A DNA stretch of 64,000 nucleotides from Limosilactobacillus panis. GTDB taxonomy: Bacteria; Bacillota; Bacilli; Lactobacillales; Lactobacillaceae. Position 1 is the stretch's first letter, and every line of letters starts with the position of its first letter. The stretch covers positions 1,550,001 to 1,614,000 of the forward strand of contig NZ_CP081855.1 of NCBI RefSeq assembly GCF_019797825.1, given 5' to 3'. Made by a program: the position numbers and the translations under genes. The notes beneath the pieces are model-generated. The model had not been told where the DNA came from, ran no database searches, and saw only the letters and a program-made list of their open reading frames with translations. Of the stretch, positions 7,856 to 22,735 are shown piece by piece.

Positions 7856-9169
7856 ATGCTTCTTTTGCTAGCATCATTTATCGGTCTAATGAGTCAGACG
7901 ATGATTGTCACCGCCATACCGGTGGTTCAAGCTGAGATGAAGCAGCCACTCAACCTGGTGCAGTGGCTCACTACCGGCTACACCCTCGTACTCGGAATTA
8001 CCACCCCGCTGTCGGCTAACCTTTACGAAAAGTATAATAACCGGCAGCTATTCTCGGGGATCATTAGCCTCTTTATTCTGGGTACCATCCTTGGTTGCCT
8101 GGCACCAAACTTTATCTGCCTTTTGATTGCCCGCCTCATCCAAGCCGCGGCTGGTGGGGTACTAATCTCCTTTCAGATGACTGTTCTGGTTTCAATCTAT
8201 CCACCACAGAAACGGGGAACCATTATGGGACTATCATCCCTCGTTATTGCGTTTGGTCCAGCGATTGGTCCCACACTGGCAGGTTTTACGATGCATCTTT
8301 GGGGATGGCGCTCAATTTTCTGGGTCGTTCTTCCCTTTATGATCTTCACCCTACTAGCCGGCTGGGCCGTGATGCCTGCCTTTACCGTCGCCCACCATCT
8401 CATGCTGGATCAACGCTCGATTATTGAGCTCATCTTGGGTCCTGGACTTTTCATGGCTGGCTTTTCTCTGGTCAGTACGACGCCACTCCTTGCTTGCCCA
8501 ATGCTATTAATTGGGGTTATAGTATCAATAGCTTTTTATCAGCACCAGCAGAAATTAACCAAGCTGCTCCTGGACTTCCGGGTTTTTCACTACTGGTCCT
8601 TTAGCTTAATGTTAATCGCCGGTGCCTTCCTGTTCATGACCCTCCTTAGTGCTGAACAGATGGTTTCGGTCTTTGCGCAAAACAGTCTCCACGTTTCTAG
8701 TATGGTAGCGGGATTAATCCTTTTCCCCGGTGCTTTTTTAGACGCGATCACGGGGATGATTGTCGGCCGATTATACGACCGCATTGGCGTTAACCGTCTG
8801 GCTATTCCGGGACTAATCTTATGTGTCGTTACGACGCCACCTACTCTGGTGATTACCGCTCATATTTCCTTACTAACCCTTACTCTCCTTTACACAGGAC
8901 GGATGATTGGTATCGGCATGGCGTTTGTACCTACAATGTCAGAGTCGTACCGGGGCATGCGTAAATCCGATATTGGGCAGGCAACCGCAATGAGCAACGC
9001 CCTTCGTCAAATTGCCGGTGCCCTAGCAGTTACGTTGGTCGTAGTCATTAGTGATGTTCCAAATAACTCGGTTATGGGAATGCGTTGGGCAATGGGATTG
9101 ACGTTGCTTTTCGCCATCTTATCACTGGCTGGCTGCTTAATATATGCATGTAAGAAAGGAGCACATTAA
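7856..9169 (+). CDS. DHA2-type MFS drug exporter
   Basis: A proton-driven membrane exporter, about 437 residues from the first ATG, with a helix-rich hydrophobic pattern of the EmrB/QacA type. Visible motifs are YEKYNNRQLF (loop 2-3), RLIQAAAGG, and the antiporter motif GPAIGPTLAG in helix 5. The start is uncertain. The ATG at 7856 lies at the edge of helix 1 and has no ribosome site. A perfect AGGAGG (7804-7809) stands seven bases before an in-frame ATT at 7817, which would add 13 residues (ILNITNRQRTLTA). Initiation at this AUU is plausible. marR follows after five bases. The substrate is unknown. Confidence 0.85.
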   Translation: MLLLLASFIGLMSQTMIVTAIPVVQAEMKQPLNLVQWLTTGYTLVLGITTPLSANLYEKYNNRQLFSGIISLFILGTILGCLAPNFICLLIARLIQAAAGGVLISFQMTVLVSIYPPQKRGTIMGLSSLVIAFGPAIGPTLAGFTMHLWGWRSIFWVVLPFMIFTLLAGWAVMPAFTVAHHLMLDQRSIIELILGPGLFMAGFSLVSTTPLLACPMLLIGVIVSIAFYQHQQKLTKLLLDFRVFHYWSFSLMLIAGAFLFMTLLSAEQMVSVFAQNSLHVSSMVAGLILFPGAFLDAITGMIVGRLYDRIGVNRLAIPGLILCVVTTPPTLVITAHISLLTLTLLYTGRMIGIGMAFVPTMSESYRGMRKSDIGQATAMSNALRQIAGALAVTLVVVISDVPNNSVMGMRWAMGLTLLFAILSLAGCLIYACKKGAH

Positions 9170-9174
9170 GAACG

Positions 9175-9597
9175 ATGCAAGAAGATTTTGTCGGGCAAGT
9201 AGCAATCCTAAACGCCCTAATTCGCCGGCGTTTAGACCACTTATTGCAGCCACTAGCGTTATCAGAAATCAACTATTATTACTTAATGATTATTGAAAAA
9301 ACACCGGGGGTTAGTCAATCCGGGCTCGCAACCAGGATTGTCCGGGACCAATCAAGTATTACACGGCAAGTCGACCGTTTAGCTAAACAAGGCTGGATCG
9401 AAAAGCGGCGTTCAGCAAACGATGGTCGACAGAGCGCACTATATTTAACCGCCAAGGGTACAGCAATCCTTCCACAGTTACACGCCATTACCGAACAAGT
9501 TAACCGCGAAGCACTGGCTACATTACCGATTGCGCAACAGAAAAAATTTCAACAACTACTCTATGATACTCGGCAAAACTTTATTAACCGTAAATGA
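9175..9597 (+). CDS. MarR-family transcriptional regulator
   Basis: A 140-residue winged-helix protein. The recognition region SQSGLATRIVRDQSSITRQ is followed by the wing RRSANDGRQSALYLT with the DGR motif typical of MarR, and by a C-terminal dimerisation helix. It is cotranscribed with the exporter five bases upstream and is the natural candidate for the operator at 7750-7793, to be released when a toxic ligand binds. GGAG lies 13 bases before the ATG, a rather long spacing. Confidence 0.9.
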   Translation: MQEDFVGQVAILNALIRRRLDHLLQPLALSEINYYYLMIIEKTPGVSQSGLATRIVRDQSSITRQVDRLAKQGWIEKRRSANDGRQSALYLTAKGTAILPQLHAITEQVNREALATLPIAQQKKFQQLLYDTRQNFINRK

Positions 9598-9622
9598 TTT
9601 AATCTTTTTATTTAGAATACAC

Positions 9623-9671
9623 AAAGAGCCGTTAGCTTTCAGAAAATTCCGAATACTAACGGCTCTTTTTT
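9623..9671 (+). terminator. Bidirectional terminator between marR and dagK
   Basis: AAAGAGCCGTTAG (9623-9635) pairs with CTAACGGCTCTTT, with T-runs beyond both arms, so it can serve the converging marR and dagK transcripts. The loop contains GAAAATTCCGAATACT, related to the loops of the terminators near 49300 and 53480. Confidence 0.9.
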
Positions 9672-9696
9672 GCTTACGGGTAAACTAAATTTTACC

Positions 9697-10701
9697 CTAC
9701 TTGCTTTTCTTATTAATCTTGTCGACCCCTTCGACGAAGTCCTTTTCGACTCGCCGGAAATCTGCCGACTCAGTAATGGCATCGTCCGGAATGGCGTCCA
9801 GGTTAGCTACCACTTCGATATGTTGCTTGAGGTCGTGGAACTTCATCGGCGCATCACCACCGTATTCGCCGTCCAGGTTGATCATCAGCCGGTCATCCTT
9901 GTTCAACGGCGTCACCTCAACATCGGTTGCCTTGGCATAGACAATCCGCGGATCATTGAGGTGCTTTCCTTGCAAGGCCTTCGCCATTAACCCCAGCATG
10001 TCCGCCAGGCTACTTTTCTTGACGATAATCATCGTGAACTTACCATCATCCAAAGAGGCGTCCGGCACAATTTGCTCAAAGCCCCCAACCGAATTCGTCA
10101 GGGCCAAGAAAATCGTTGAGGCCATCCCCCGGTACTCATTACCATCGTACTTGATGGAAACATCGACTGGCTTAACCTGCGGTAATAGCTCCGCCCCCTT
10201 GGCCAGGTACGCGGCATAGCCAAATAAGGACTTCATCTGGGACGGCACGTCATAGGTCAATTCGGTCAATGTGCCCCCGGCAGCAATGTTCATGAAGTAG
10301 TTGTCGCCCGCCTTACCGATATCAATCTTGAACTTCTTGTTCTTCCGTAAGATCAGCTTGGCGGCAGCGATCGGATCATCACGCGGAATCCGCAGTGCCC
10401 GGGCGTAGTCATTGGTCGTCCCGGCCGGAATAATCGCCATTGTGGGCCGCTTCTCTAAGCCGGCAATCCCATTAACGACCTCGTTCAACGTTCCGTCACC
10501 ACCGGCGGCCACAATCAGGTCAAAACCCTCCTTGGCTGCCCGGGTCGCCTCGTTCTTTGCCGAATTCGGTGCTGGTGTTGTCGCAAACGCACTCGTTTCG
10601 TAACCAGCCTTTTCATAGATATCCAAAATGTCTACTAGGTCGTTGCGGAGGGCTTCACGACCAGCAGTTGGGTTATAAATAATCCGTGCCCGTTTACGCA
10701 T
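9697..10701 (-). CDS. dagK: Diacylglycerol kinase, DagK/DgkB (YegS/BmrU) family
   Basis: A 334-residue soluble lipid kinase that phosphorylates diacylglycerol to phosphatidate, recycling the DAG made during lipoteichoic acid synthesis. The N-terminus RARIIYNPTAGRE and the nucleotide motif AAGGDGTLNEVVNG (65-78) define the DAGK catalytic domain. The C-terminal part carries LINLDGEYGGDAP, the block with the structural Asp/Glu of DgkB. AGGAGG precedes the ATG. It follows gatB by ten bases, as in Bacillus (gatCAB-dgkB), so it is part of that operon. Confidence 0.95.
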   Translation of the reverse strand: MRKRARIIYNPTAGREALRNDLVDILDIYEKAGYETSAFATTPAPNSAKNEATRAAKEGFDLIVAAGGDGTLNEVVNGIAGLEKRPTMAIIPAGTTNDYARALRIPRDDPIAAAKLILRKNKKFKIDIGKAGDNYFMNIAAGGTLTELTYDVPSQMKSLFGYAAYLAKGAELLPQVKPVDVSIKYDGNEYRGMASTIFLALTNSVGGFEQIVPDASLDDGKFTMIIVKKSSLADMLGLMAKALQGKHLNDPRIVYAKATDVEVTPLNKDDRLMINLDGEYGGDAPMKFHDLKQHIEVVANLDAIPDDAITESADFRRVEKDFVEGVDKINKKSK

Positions 10702-10711
10702 AGTAATCCTC

Positions 10712-12136
10712 CTACTTAGCCTTTAGGGACTTCATCAGTAACTGGGTAACAACTTGTGGATTGGCCTTTCCCCGGGTCTGCTTCATAATCTGACCCATCA
10801 GGTAACCAACTGCCCGGTCCTTCCCGTTCTTGAAGTCTTCGATGGATTGGGCATTGTTAGCCAAAACATCGTCAACGATTGGCTGTAATTGTGCTGGGTC
10901 AGACAGTTGAACCAGACCATGTTCCTTGGCGTATGCCTGTGGTTCTTCACCGGCCAGAATCCCCTTGAAGACCTTCTTAGCCATCTTGGAAGAAATCGTC
11001 CCGTCATCAATCAACTTAACCATCCCGGCCAGGTTGGCAGGAGTCAACTTGGTGTCCGGCAGGTCAATGTGCTTGTCGTTCAAGTAGGAGTTAACGTCGT
11101 TCATTAGGTAGTTAGCAACCCGCTTTGGATCGCCGCCATCCTTAACGGCCGCCTCAAAGAAGTCTGACATTTCCTTCGTCTGGGTCAGGACCATAGCGTC
11201 GTAGTCGGAAAGTCCCAGGTCGTCAACGTAGTGCTTACGCCGTTCACCCGGCATTTCTGGCATTTCGCCTTCGATTTCCTTGATCCAGTCGTCACTGACG
11301 TTCAAGTCCGGAATATCTGGTTCTGGGAAGTAACGGTAGTCATCGGCCCCTTCCTTGGTCCGCATAGAAACCGTGGTCCCGGTTGGTTCATCGTACCGCC
11401 GGGTTTCCTGGGCAATGTGCCCACCAGACATCAATACTTGCTGGTGACGCTTTTCTTCAAAGGCCAGAGCCTTGCGGACGTAGTTGAAGGAGTTGATGTT
11501 CTTCATTTCCGTCTTGGTCCCGAACTTGTCGGAGCCGACTGGGCGGATGGAGATGTTGGTATCAACCCGCATCGACCCTTCTTCCATCTTCACGTCAGAA
11601 ATCCCCGTGAACTGGATCCGTTGCCGCAGTGCTTCCAGGTAGGCCACGGCTTCATCTGGTGAAGCGATATCCGGCTTAGAAACAATTTCAATCAGGGGCG
11701 TCCCCTGCCGGTTCAGGTCCACGTAGGAGTACTTGCTGGTGTGGGTGTTCTTACCGGCATCTTCTTCGATGTGCATTTCGGCGATTCCAATTTTCTTCTT
11801 TTTGCCGTCGACTTCGATTTCAATCCAACCGTCGTGGGCAATTGGCGTATCAGACTGGGTGATCTGGTAGGCCTTCGGGTTGTCCGGATAGAAGTAGTTC
11901 TTCCGGTCAAAGTGCATGTGGTGGGCAATCTGAGCGTGAAGTGCAAGCCCGGCCATGATTCCGTCACGAACAACGCCCTTGTTCAGGGTTGGCAATACCC
12001 CCGGGTACCCCCAGTCAATGACGTTGGTGTTGGCGTTCGGTTGGTCACCAAAGTCAACCGGTGAAGGACTGTAAATCTTTGAATTCGTCTTCAATTCGAC
12101 GTGGACTTCTAGTCCGATGGTAGTTTGAAAGTTCAT
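10712..12136 (-). CDS. gatB: Asp-tRNA(Asn)/Glu-tRNA(Gln) amidotransferase subunit B
   Basis: A 474-residue GatB that binds and phosphorylates mischarged Glu-tRNA(Gln) or Asp-tRNA(Asn) and passes it ammonia from GatA. It opens with the family signature [13 protein letters not shown], followed by the cradle kinase domain ([24 protein letters not shown]) and a C-terminal YqeY-like domain ending [10 protein letters not shown]. It sits one base after gatA with AGGAGG upstream. Confidence 0.97.
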   Translation of the reverse strand: MNFQTTIGLEVHVELKTNSKIYSPSPVDFGDQPNANTNVIDWGYPGVLPTLNKGVVRDGIMAGLALHAQIAHHMHFDRKNYFYPDNPKAYQITQSDTPIAHDGWIEIEVDGKKKKIGIAEMHIEEDAGKNTHTSKYSYVDLNRQGTPLIEIVSKPDIASPDEAVAYLEALRQRIQFTGISDVKMEEGSMRVDTNISIRPVGSDKFGTKTEMKNINSFNYVRKALAFEEKRHQQVLMSGGHIAQETRRYDEPTGTTVSMRTKEGADDYRYFPEPDIPDLNVSDDWIKEIEGEMPEMPGERRKHYVDDLGLSDYDAMVLTQTKEMSDFFEAAVKDGGDPKRVANYLMNDVNSYLNDKHIDLPDTKLTPANLAGMVKLIDDGTISSKMAKKVFKGILAGEEPQAYAKEHGLVQLSDPAQLQPIVDDVLANNAQSIEDFKNGKDRAVGYLMGQIMKQTRGKANPQVVTQLLMKSLKAK

Positions 12137-12137
12137 C

Positions 12138-13610
12138 TTAGTTTTGCCCTCCTAACTTTGGTGCCTTTTTGTGAAAATCAGTGGTTTGTTCAAAGACGTA
12201 ACCAGCGTTGTAGATGGTCTGTTCGTCAAATGGCTTCCCAATGATCTGCAGACCAACTGGCATCCCGTTCTTTTCAGAAAAGCCGGCCGGAACAGACATT
12301 GCTGGCAGGCCAGCCATGTTAACCGGCACGGTCAGGACATCGTTCATGTACATCGTCTTTGGATCATCAATTTCGGCCCCAATCTTAAAGGCGGTCGTGG
12401 CCCCGGTAGCCCCGATGATCAGGTCATAGTTCTCAAAGACCTTATCGAAGTCTTGGGCGATCAGGCGACGAACCTTAGCGGCCTTATTGAAGTAGGCATC
12501 GTAGAACCCAGCGGACAGGGAGAAGGTCCCCAGCATGATCCGCCGCTTGACTTCTTCACCGAAACCTTCCGTCCGGGACTTAACATAAACTTCATCCAGG
12601 TTCTTGGCATCCTTAGCCCGGAAACCGTAACGAATCCCATCGTACCGTTGCAGGTTCGATGAAGCTTCAGATGATGCCAAAATGTAGTAAGCTGGAACAC
12701 CGTACTTAGTGCGGGGCAGACTAACCTTGTCAACCGTAGCGCCCAGTGACTCCAGGTGGTCTAAGGCTGCCTTGACAACCTTCTTAACGTCGTCGTTTAA
12801 GTCATCGTAGTATTCCTTTGGAACGGCGATCTTCAGGCCCTTAACACTCGTGTCGTCATTCAGGTGGGCAGCCCAGTCTGGTACTTCCTTCAGAGAAGAC
12901 GTCATATCGTGCTTATCATTACCAGCAATCAGCGCCATCAAGTAGGCATTGTCCTTAACGGTCCGGGTCAGCCAGCCAACCTGGTCAAAACTGGAACCAA
13001 AGGCAATGATCCCCCACCGGGAAACCCGGCCGTATGTTGGCTTCATGCCGACGACTCCGTTGAAAGAGGCAGGCATCCGAATGGAACCACCAGTATCAGT
13101 ACCGAGGGCCCCGAGGACGTCGCCCGCTGCAACTGCCGCTGCAGAACCACCTGAAGAACCACCAGGAACCCGGGTCAGGTCCCATGGGTTGTGGGTGGTA
13201 AAGAAGGCTGAGTTTTCCGTGGACGAACCCATGGCAAATTCATCCAGGTTGGTCTTCCCGACGTTAATGAAGCCAGCCTGGTTTAACTTATCAACAACTG
13301 TGGCATCATAAACGGGATTGAAGTTTTCCAGGATCTTGGAAGCGGCCGTAGTCGTCAACCCCTTGGTCAGAATGTTGTCCTTAACAGCCAGTGGTACCCC
13401 ACTAACGAGTTGGTCAGCCGCAATCCCGGCATCATCAATTTCTTGGGCACGCTTAGTTGCGGCATCTTCGTTCAGGGTCAAGAAGGCCTTGACCTGGTCA
13501 TCATTGGCCTTGATGTGGTCGAAGGTTGCCTTCGTCAGTTCACTGGCACTAATCTTCTTATTGACCAGGTCATTGTGCAGCTGACTTAAGTCGGTTTGAT
13601 AGAAGTCCAT
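12138..13610 (-). CDS. gatA: Asp-tRNA(Asn)/Glu-tRNA(Gln) amidotransferase subunit A
   Basis: A 490-residue amidase-signature enzyme that hydrolyses glutamine to supply ammonia to GatB. The Ser-cisSer-Lys triad is visible in AVKDNI (Lys), [15 protein letters not shown] and [12 protein letters not shown] (serines). The length is standard. Its start overlaps the gatC stop by one base, so the two are translationally coupled. Confidence 0.97.
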   Translation of the reverse strand: MDFYQTDLSQLHNDLVNKKISASELTKATFDHIKANDDQVKAFLTLNEDAATKRAQEIDDAGIAADQLVSGVPLAVKDNILTKGLTTTAASKILENFNPVYDATVVDKLNQAGFINVGKTNLDEFAMGSSTENSAFFTTHNPWDLTRVPGGSSGGSAAAVAAGDVLGALGTDTGGSIRMPASFNGVVGMKPTYGRVSRWGIIAFGSSFDQVGWLTRTVKDNAYLMALIAGNDKHDMTSSLKEVPDWAAHLNDDTSVKGLKIAVPKEYYDDLNDDVKKVVKAALDHLESLGATVDKVSLPRTKYGVPAYYILASSEASSNLQRYDGIRYGFRAKDAKNLDEVYVKSRTEGFGEEVKRRIMLGTFSLSAGFYDAYFNKAAKVRRLIAQDFDKVFENYDLIIGATGATTAFKIGAEIDDPKTMYMNDVLTVPVNMAGLPAMSVPAGFSEKNGMPVGLQIIGKPFDEQTIYNAGYVFEQTTDFHKKAPKLGGQN

Positions 13611-13927
13611 TATTCGCCATCCTCACTTTCGTCAATGATTACAGGAACTCTGATGTAGCCGCCATCTTCGTCCGGAGCGTTCTTCAGCAGTGCTTCGGTC
13701 TCTTCCTTCGTGGCCTTGACAGCTTTATCTTCACGCATCACGTTAACCCGGTCGGTTGCTGAAGTCATTGGTTCAACACCATCGGTATCAACAGCAGTGA
13801 GGTCTTCAAACATGTCAATAATGCTTCCTAATTGTGTGGTAAACTTACCCAGCTCGTCCTTGGGGAATTCAAGCTTAGCAAGTTCAGCAACGTGTTCTAC
13901 TTGTTGCTCAGTGATTTTACTGGCCAT
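13610..13927 (-). CDS. gatC: Asp-tRNA(Asn)/Glu-tRNA(Gln) amidotransferase subunit C
   Basis: A 105-residue GatC that wraps around and stabilises the GatA-GatB complex. Typical features are [28 protein letters not shown] and a short C-terminal strand. Two ATGs are adjacent (13930 and 13927); AGAGGT is seven bases before the second and four before the first, so 13927 is preferred. It is the first gene of gatCAB-dagK. Confidence 0.95.
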   Translation of the reverse strand: MASKITEQQVEHVAELAKLEFPKDELGKFTTQLGSIIDMFEDLTAVDTDGVEPMTSATDRVNVMREDKAVKATKEETEALLKNAPDEDGGYIRVPVIIDESEDGE

Positions 13928-14030
13928 CATTTCTACCTCTTTTCCAAAATTTAGGTATACATACAATTAACAATTTTAGCACAGAACTCGTCGTATTTTC
14001 AGCAATTTGCGGTCGGAGTTTGCGCAAATA

Positions 14031-14060
14031 AAAAGAGGCGGCTGAAAACCGACCTCTTTT
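14031..14060 (-). terminator. Terminator after camS
   Basis: AAAAGAGGCGG and CCGACCTCTTTT form a short stem about 13 bp beyond the camS stop, with a T-rich tail on the minus strand. It separates pcrA-ligA-camS from gatCAB. Confidence 0.7.
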
Positions 14061-14072
14061 AGTTTAAAAGTA

Positions 14073-15188
14073 TTAGTAAGAATCCAAAATGTGGGTGTGG
14101 AAAGTGTTAGATCCGGAATCCCGGTAAACAATCGCCTGCATCTCAGAGTCAGCCTGGATCCGGATATCAATCGGGATTCCGCTCGGCAGGTAACGCTTGG
14201 CGGCCCGGGCAATGTACTGGGTAAAACTGGTGATTTCCGTCTGACTGTAGAACTGGGTTGTCACCGTGATGTGCATTCCCGCCAGCTGACCATTATTATA
14301 CTGGGCCTGGGCGGTGACCCCACTCAGGTTCGGGAAGAAGCTCTGAATCTGACTCTTGAAGTTCGAGAAGTTGTCATTATCCTGTGAATCGGCGCTGGTC
14401 CGGGAGTTCGTTGCTGATGCCTTCGGAAGAACAACTGTCTTGTAGTGGAGGTTCGTCCAGCTACTGATCTTGTTACCGTTGTTCTTGCTGTAGGCAAAGT
14501 AACTTCCACCAACCAGGCTATCGTCGGGCGCCTGCTTATAGAGGGCAATTACAATCGGCACGTCACCGACGCCCTTAGTGTGCCGCAGGCGGGTCAAAAT
14601 CTTCTGGGCAGCAATTTCACCTTGTTGGCGCATTTCATCCTTGCTAATGTCCTTAGTGAAGGACGGACCATCCGTCTTCTTCTGGTAATTGTATTCGGAG
14701 TTGATTCCAACCCCGATAACGATTCCCTTCAGCTTCATCGACCGACCACTATCCGTCATGTAGTCCTGCTCCTCAATCTGCTGGATATATTCCGGATTCG
14801 GGTCGCTCTTCTTACCCCGGACTGGGTTAAGACCGTTCGGGTTCTTCTTCGACTTCCGGCCGAGCCAGCTCTGCAGGGTATTGGTGTTCAAGTATTGGCC
14901 TTCCTGGAAGATATAGGACTTCGGTGAAAAGACCCGCTTGGAAACCTGGGTCAAACCACTTTCAAAGCTCTTTTGGTTGTACGGATTATCGTTTTGGGCA
15001 ACGTTAATTCCCCGGGCCTTACTGGTCTTGTAGCGACCATTTTGAATAACCCCTTGATAATTTCCGTTGCCAGAGCCAGTCGTACTATAGTTTTTAGACG
15101 AACTGTGCCCAAAGCCACATGAAGCAAGGACGACCGTGCTCATCAAAAGGGCCGCAGCTGTTGCAATTTTCTTAACTTTTAACTTCAC
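14073..15188 (-). CDS. camS: CamS-family lipoprotein
   Basis: A 371-residue secreted lipoprotein. The N-terminus is a basic tip, a hydrophobic core and the lipobox LASC with the lipidated cysteine at residue 24. The mature protein has the CamS domain (KGIVIGVGINSEYNYQ, ITTQFYSQTEITSF-like segments). In enterococci the signal peptide of such a protein is processed to sex pheromone cAM373; in lactobacilli the role is unknown. It lies two bases after ligA, the conserved pcrA-ligA-camS order of Firmicutes. Confidence 0.9.
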   Translation of the reverse strand: MKLKVKKIATAAALLMSTVVLASCGFGHSSSKNYSTTGSGNGNYQGVIQNGRYKTSKARGINVAQNDNPYNQKSFESGLTQVSKRVFSPKSYIFQEGQYLNTNTLQSWLGRKSKKNPNGLNPVRGKKSDPNPEYIQQIEEQDYMTDSGRSMKLKGIVIGVGINSEYNYQKKTDGPSFTKDISKDEMRQQGEIAAQKILTRLRHTKGVGDVPIVIALYKQAPDDSLVGGSYFAYSKNNGNKISSWTNLHYKTVVLPKASATNSRTSADSQDNDNFSNFKSQIQSFFPNLSGVTAQAQYNNGQLAGMHITVTTQFYSQTEITSFTQYIARAAKRYLPSGIPIDIRIQADSEMQAIVYRDSGSNTFHTHILDSY

Positions 15189-15190
15189 GA

Positions 15191-19526
<4,336 letters not shown>

Positions 19527-19699
19527 GCCGTCCCATCCTCTCTAAAAAATCAGTCGGCTAATATTATACCAAATAATGCATTTACTTTTGACTAAAACGA
19601 ACATCTGTTACGAATTTTTCCAAAAAGCAAAAGGCTGGTAAAAAGTTTTAATTTGCCTGCCGGCTCCTGTTGTATTTCCAAACATTACCCAGTAATCGC

Positions 19700-19758
19700 A
19701 AAAAACGCACCCTATTGACTACCGAAACTGGCTTCAATACTAGTCAAAAGCGTGCGTT
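19700..19758 (-). terminator. Terminator after the PurK-like gene
   Basis: AACGCAC (19704-19710) pairs with GTGCGTT (19752-19758), and TTGACTA with TAGTCAA inside. The minus-strand transcript ends in six T. It ends the glucosaminidase-xpt-PurK-like unit before pcrA. Confidence 0.85.
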
Positions 19759-19781
19759 AATTTTTCAGTTTTACTTTCTAG

Positions 19782-20957
19782 TTAAAGTTGATCGTTGTCA
19801 TCTTCTGTCTTCTGCTCATCCTGTGCAGCGAGGGGTTCTGTCCAAACTTCGGTGTCATCCACCTGTTCCTCCAGTTCGGTCAGGCTGCTACCCGTAATCC
19901 AGACGAAGCCCAGCAGACTATCATCATCCGGATTACTGAGGTTAAAGAGACGGAACTGCCAGTTGTCTTTCAGCATCCACTGACGCTGGATTGCCTCCTC
20001 CTGTGAGTACCGGGCTACCATCAAGAGAGTCGGTTGTAGGGAACGGATAACGTGGAGGGGCATCCCCGCCGTTGCCCGAACCTGCTCCTCATACTGGGTC
20101 ACGTTGGCGGCACTGTCGTAAACGTTGGCAATCGAAGTCATGCCCAATTCAATATTCTTCACGTACAGCGAGCCGGTGGCCGTAACGTAAAAGTTAAGGG
20201 AGAAGACACCCCGGTATTCCAACGATGCCGCAACACTTTTCACGATTCGCTGCATCTCTGTCAACAGGTCATCATCCACTACGGCCAGCGTTTCAACAGC
20301 AATCAGCTTCCGATCCTGGGCAAACTTAAGCTTTGCCAGCGGGTAGATTTTGACGTCTTTCCCATCGGTTGCCGCCGTCATCGTGTATTCAGCAGTGTGG
20401 TCAATCCAAGATTCCAAAAGGTAGGTTCCCGTGTTGATGAAGTCACCGGCTCGGGCAATGTCCGACTGGCGGTTGATCATCATGGACTGCTCACCAATTC
20501 CCCGCTGAATTGGCTTCAATAAGGCCGGATAGCCGATGGAGTCAATTGACTGGTAAACATCATCCAGGCTAACGACCGTTACGTAGGGGGCAATGTTAAT
20601 GTTAATCTGGTCCAAAAAGGCCCGTTCCATCAGACGGTCTTGGACAATTTCCAGGCCATTGATTCCCTGAGGGATTACCGCAAACTGGCTTAAAAAGTGC
20701 AGGACCCGGGAGTCAACACTCGGCGTCTGGTAGATAATGGCGTCACAGTCCTGGCCAAACTCAGTTAGTTTGGCCTTATCATTGTAGGGCCCCACTATGG
20801 TAAAATCAGCCATCTTTGTTAATGCTGGCTGGGCGTGATCCAAGTAGACACCCACGTTAAAGCCAGCCTTCTTTGCTGCGGCAATCAGGGCCCCCACATT
20901 CCGGTTAACAGCAATTAAGCCAATCGTGCTTCCTGGATAAATAGCGTTTGTACTCAT
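19782..20957 (-). CDS. PurK-like ATP-grasp protein, divergent
   Basis: A 391-residue protein with the fold order of PurK (N5-CAIR synthetase): a Rossmann N-terminus, an ATP-grasp middle and a C-terminal domain. The match is partial. The GGGQLGRM substrate loop is replaced by IAVNRNVGAL, and the ATP-grasp glycine loop reads KPIQRGIGEQ rather than the canonical GGYDGKGQ. VYLDHAQPA and YNDKAKL still follow the PurK plan. I therefore call it PurK-like and leave the activity open. The ATG at 20957 has AGGGGG at good spacing; the upstream in-frame extension overlaps xpt and is not used. It is coupled to xpt, which suggests a link to purine metabolism. Confidence 0.7.
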   Translation of the reverse strand: MSTNAIYPGSTIGLIAVNRNVGALIAAAKKAGFNVGVYLDHAQPALTKMADFTIVGPYNDKAKLTEFGQDCDAIIYQTPSVDSRVLHFLSQFAVIPQGINGLEIVQDRLMERAFLDQININIAPYVTVVSLDDVYQSIDSIGYPALLKPIQRGIGEQSMMINRQSDIARAGDFINTGTYLLESWIDHTAEYTMTAATDGKDVKIYPLAKLKFAQDRKLIAVETLAVVDDDLLTEMQRIVKSVAASLEYRGVFSLNFYVTATGSLYVKNIELGMTSIANVYDSAANVTQYEEQVRATAGMPLHVIRSLQPTLLMVARYSQEEAIQRQWMLKDNWQFRLFNLSNPDDDSLLGFVWITGSSLTELEEQVDDTEVWTEPLAAQDEQKTEDDNDQL

Positions 20958-20967
20958 TGTCGTCCCC

Positions 20968-21564
<597 letters not shown>

Positions 21565-22188
21565 CTACTTGTCATAATTATATAACTTATAAGTCTGAAT
21601 TACCGAAATGAGCTTCTTGGCGTAGTCTGGATCGGTTGCGTAGCCCGATTTCTGCAAGGCCTCAGCCGCCTCCTTATAGTTCTTCGCATTGACCACGTCT
21701 TGGTAGTTCTGCTTGTTCATGTCGGTCCCGTTTAACATCAGCTTTGTATGATCCTTAATGGAATCACTCCAACTGTCATAAACCCGGAAACGACCCTTGG
21801 TGACAATCCAACGTCCGTTAATGTACTCCTTTGTCGTCATCACCTTAGAATTGCTGGGGTCTGTCCCCTTAATTCCAAAAAGGTTATGGTACTGGGATGC
21901 CAGCTGGCTTGTCCCCCACTGGGACTCCAGAATTGCCTGGGCAATGGTTACCGAAGCACAGACATGGTAAGTATTCTGCATTGCCTGGGCCTCAGGAGCA
22001 ACCTGCTTGATGAACAGACGCTTTGCCTCGCGGTCTTGATGCTCCATCTGGCGTTCAATCCGCTGTTGGTTCCAAATCCGGTAATAGTGATGTGCAGCGT
22101 AGACCCCCAGGAATAGAGCGATAATGACGAGTAGCCAAATTAACGTCTTCGTCCCTGATTTGCGCTTTTTTCCCTTTCGCCTTGCCAA
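21565..22188 (-). CDS. Membrane-anchored GH73 N-acetylglucosaminidase
   Basis: A 207-residue protein: a very basic start (RRKGKKRKSG), one transmembrane helix at about residues 14-34, then a GH73 (LytG/FlgJ type) domain. The catalytic glutamate lies in AILESQWGTSQLA, and FGIKG and YDSWSDSIKDH are family blocks. It should cleave peptidoglycan glycan strands from a membrane-tethered position. No LysM or SH3 wall-binding domain is present. It leads the unit with xpt. Confidence 0.88.
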   Translation of the reverse strand: MARRKGKKRKSGTKTLIWLLVIIALFLGVYAAHHYYRIWNQQRIERQMEHQDREAKRLFIKQVAPEAQAMQNTYHVCASVTIAQAILESQWGTSQLASQYHNLFGIKGTDPSNSKVMTTKEYINGRWIVTKGRFRVYDSWSDSIKDHTKLMLNGTDMNKQNYQDVVNAKNYKEAAEALQKSGYATDPDYAKKLISVIQTYKLYNYDK

Positions 22189-22273
22189 AAGAAATTGTCC
22201 TCCTCTACCAATTTTAAAATATCTACTTCAGATTATATCATTATTTTAATAACCAGCCCGTATGATTTTAAAA

Positions 22274-22303
22274 CAAAAAGAGATCGAGTAAACCTCGATC
22301 TCT
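22274..22303 (-). terminator. Terminator after rpsI
   Basis: A perfect 10-bp stem, AGAGATCGAG (22279-22288) with CTCGATCTCT (22294-22303), has a five-base loop and a T-run on the minus strand. It closes the unit ending in rplM-rpsI. Confidence 0.95.
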
Positions 22304-22326
22304 GATATTGAAGCGATAATCGAATA

Positions 22327-22722
22327 TTAACGCTTACTAAATTGAGCAGCCTTACGAGCCTTCTTCAGACCTGGCTTACGACGTTCCTTCATCCGAGGGT
22401 CACGAGTCAAAAGACCGGCCTTCTTCAAAGCGTCACGGAAGTCAGGATCAACGGTGAGCAGGGCACGGGCAATACCGTGACGAACTGCACCGGCTTGACC
22501 GGAGAATCCACCACCGTTGATGTTAGCAATAACGTCGTATTGACCGTTAGTCTTAGTAACATCAAATGGTTGGTTAACGATAGCACGTAAGTTGGCAAAT
22601 GGAATGTAGTCTTCGATTGCCTTACCGTTCATAGTAATCTTACCAGAACCTGGTACTAAGCGAACACGTGCGGTAGCGTCCTTACGACGACCAGTACCTC
22701 TGTATTGTACAGTTTGAGCCAA
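22327..22722 (-). CDS. rpsI: 30S ribosomal protein S9
   Basis: S9 of 131 residues with the conserved [17 protein letters not shown] start and the SKR tail that contacts P-site tRNA. AAGGAGG lies eight bases before a TTG at 22722 but only two before the in-frame ATG at 22728, so the TTG start is chosen (M-AQTVQY). It follows rplM by 13 bases. Confidence 0.97.
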   Translation of the reverse strand: MAQTVQYRGTGRRKDATARVRLVPGSGKITMNGKAIEDYIPFANLRAIVNQPFDVTKTNGQYDVIANINGGGFSGQAGAVRHGIARALLTVDPDFRDALKKAGLLTRDPRMKERRKPGLKKARKAAQFSKR

Positions 22723-22735
22723 TTCCATTCCCTCC

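Noticed and set aside
19594..19605. AACGAACAT upstream of pcrA as a PurBox
   Set aside because: Only one CGAAC core; no inverted partner at PurR spacing and no purine link for pcrA.
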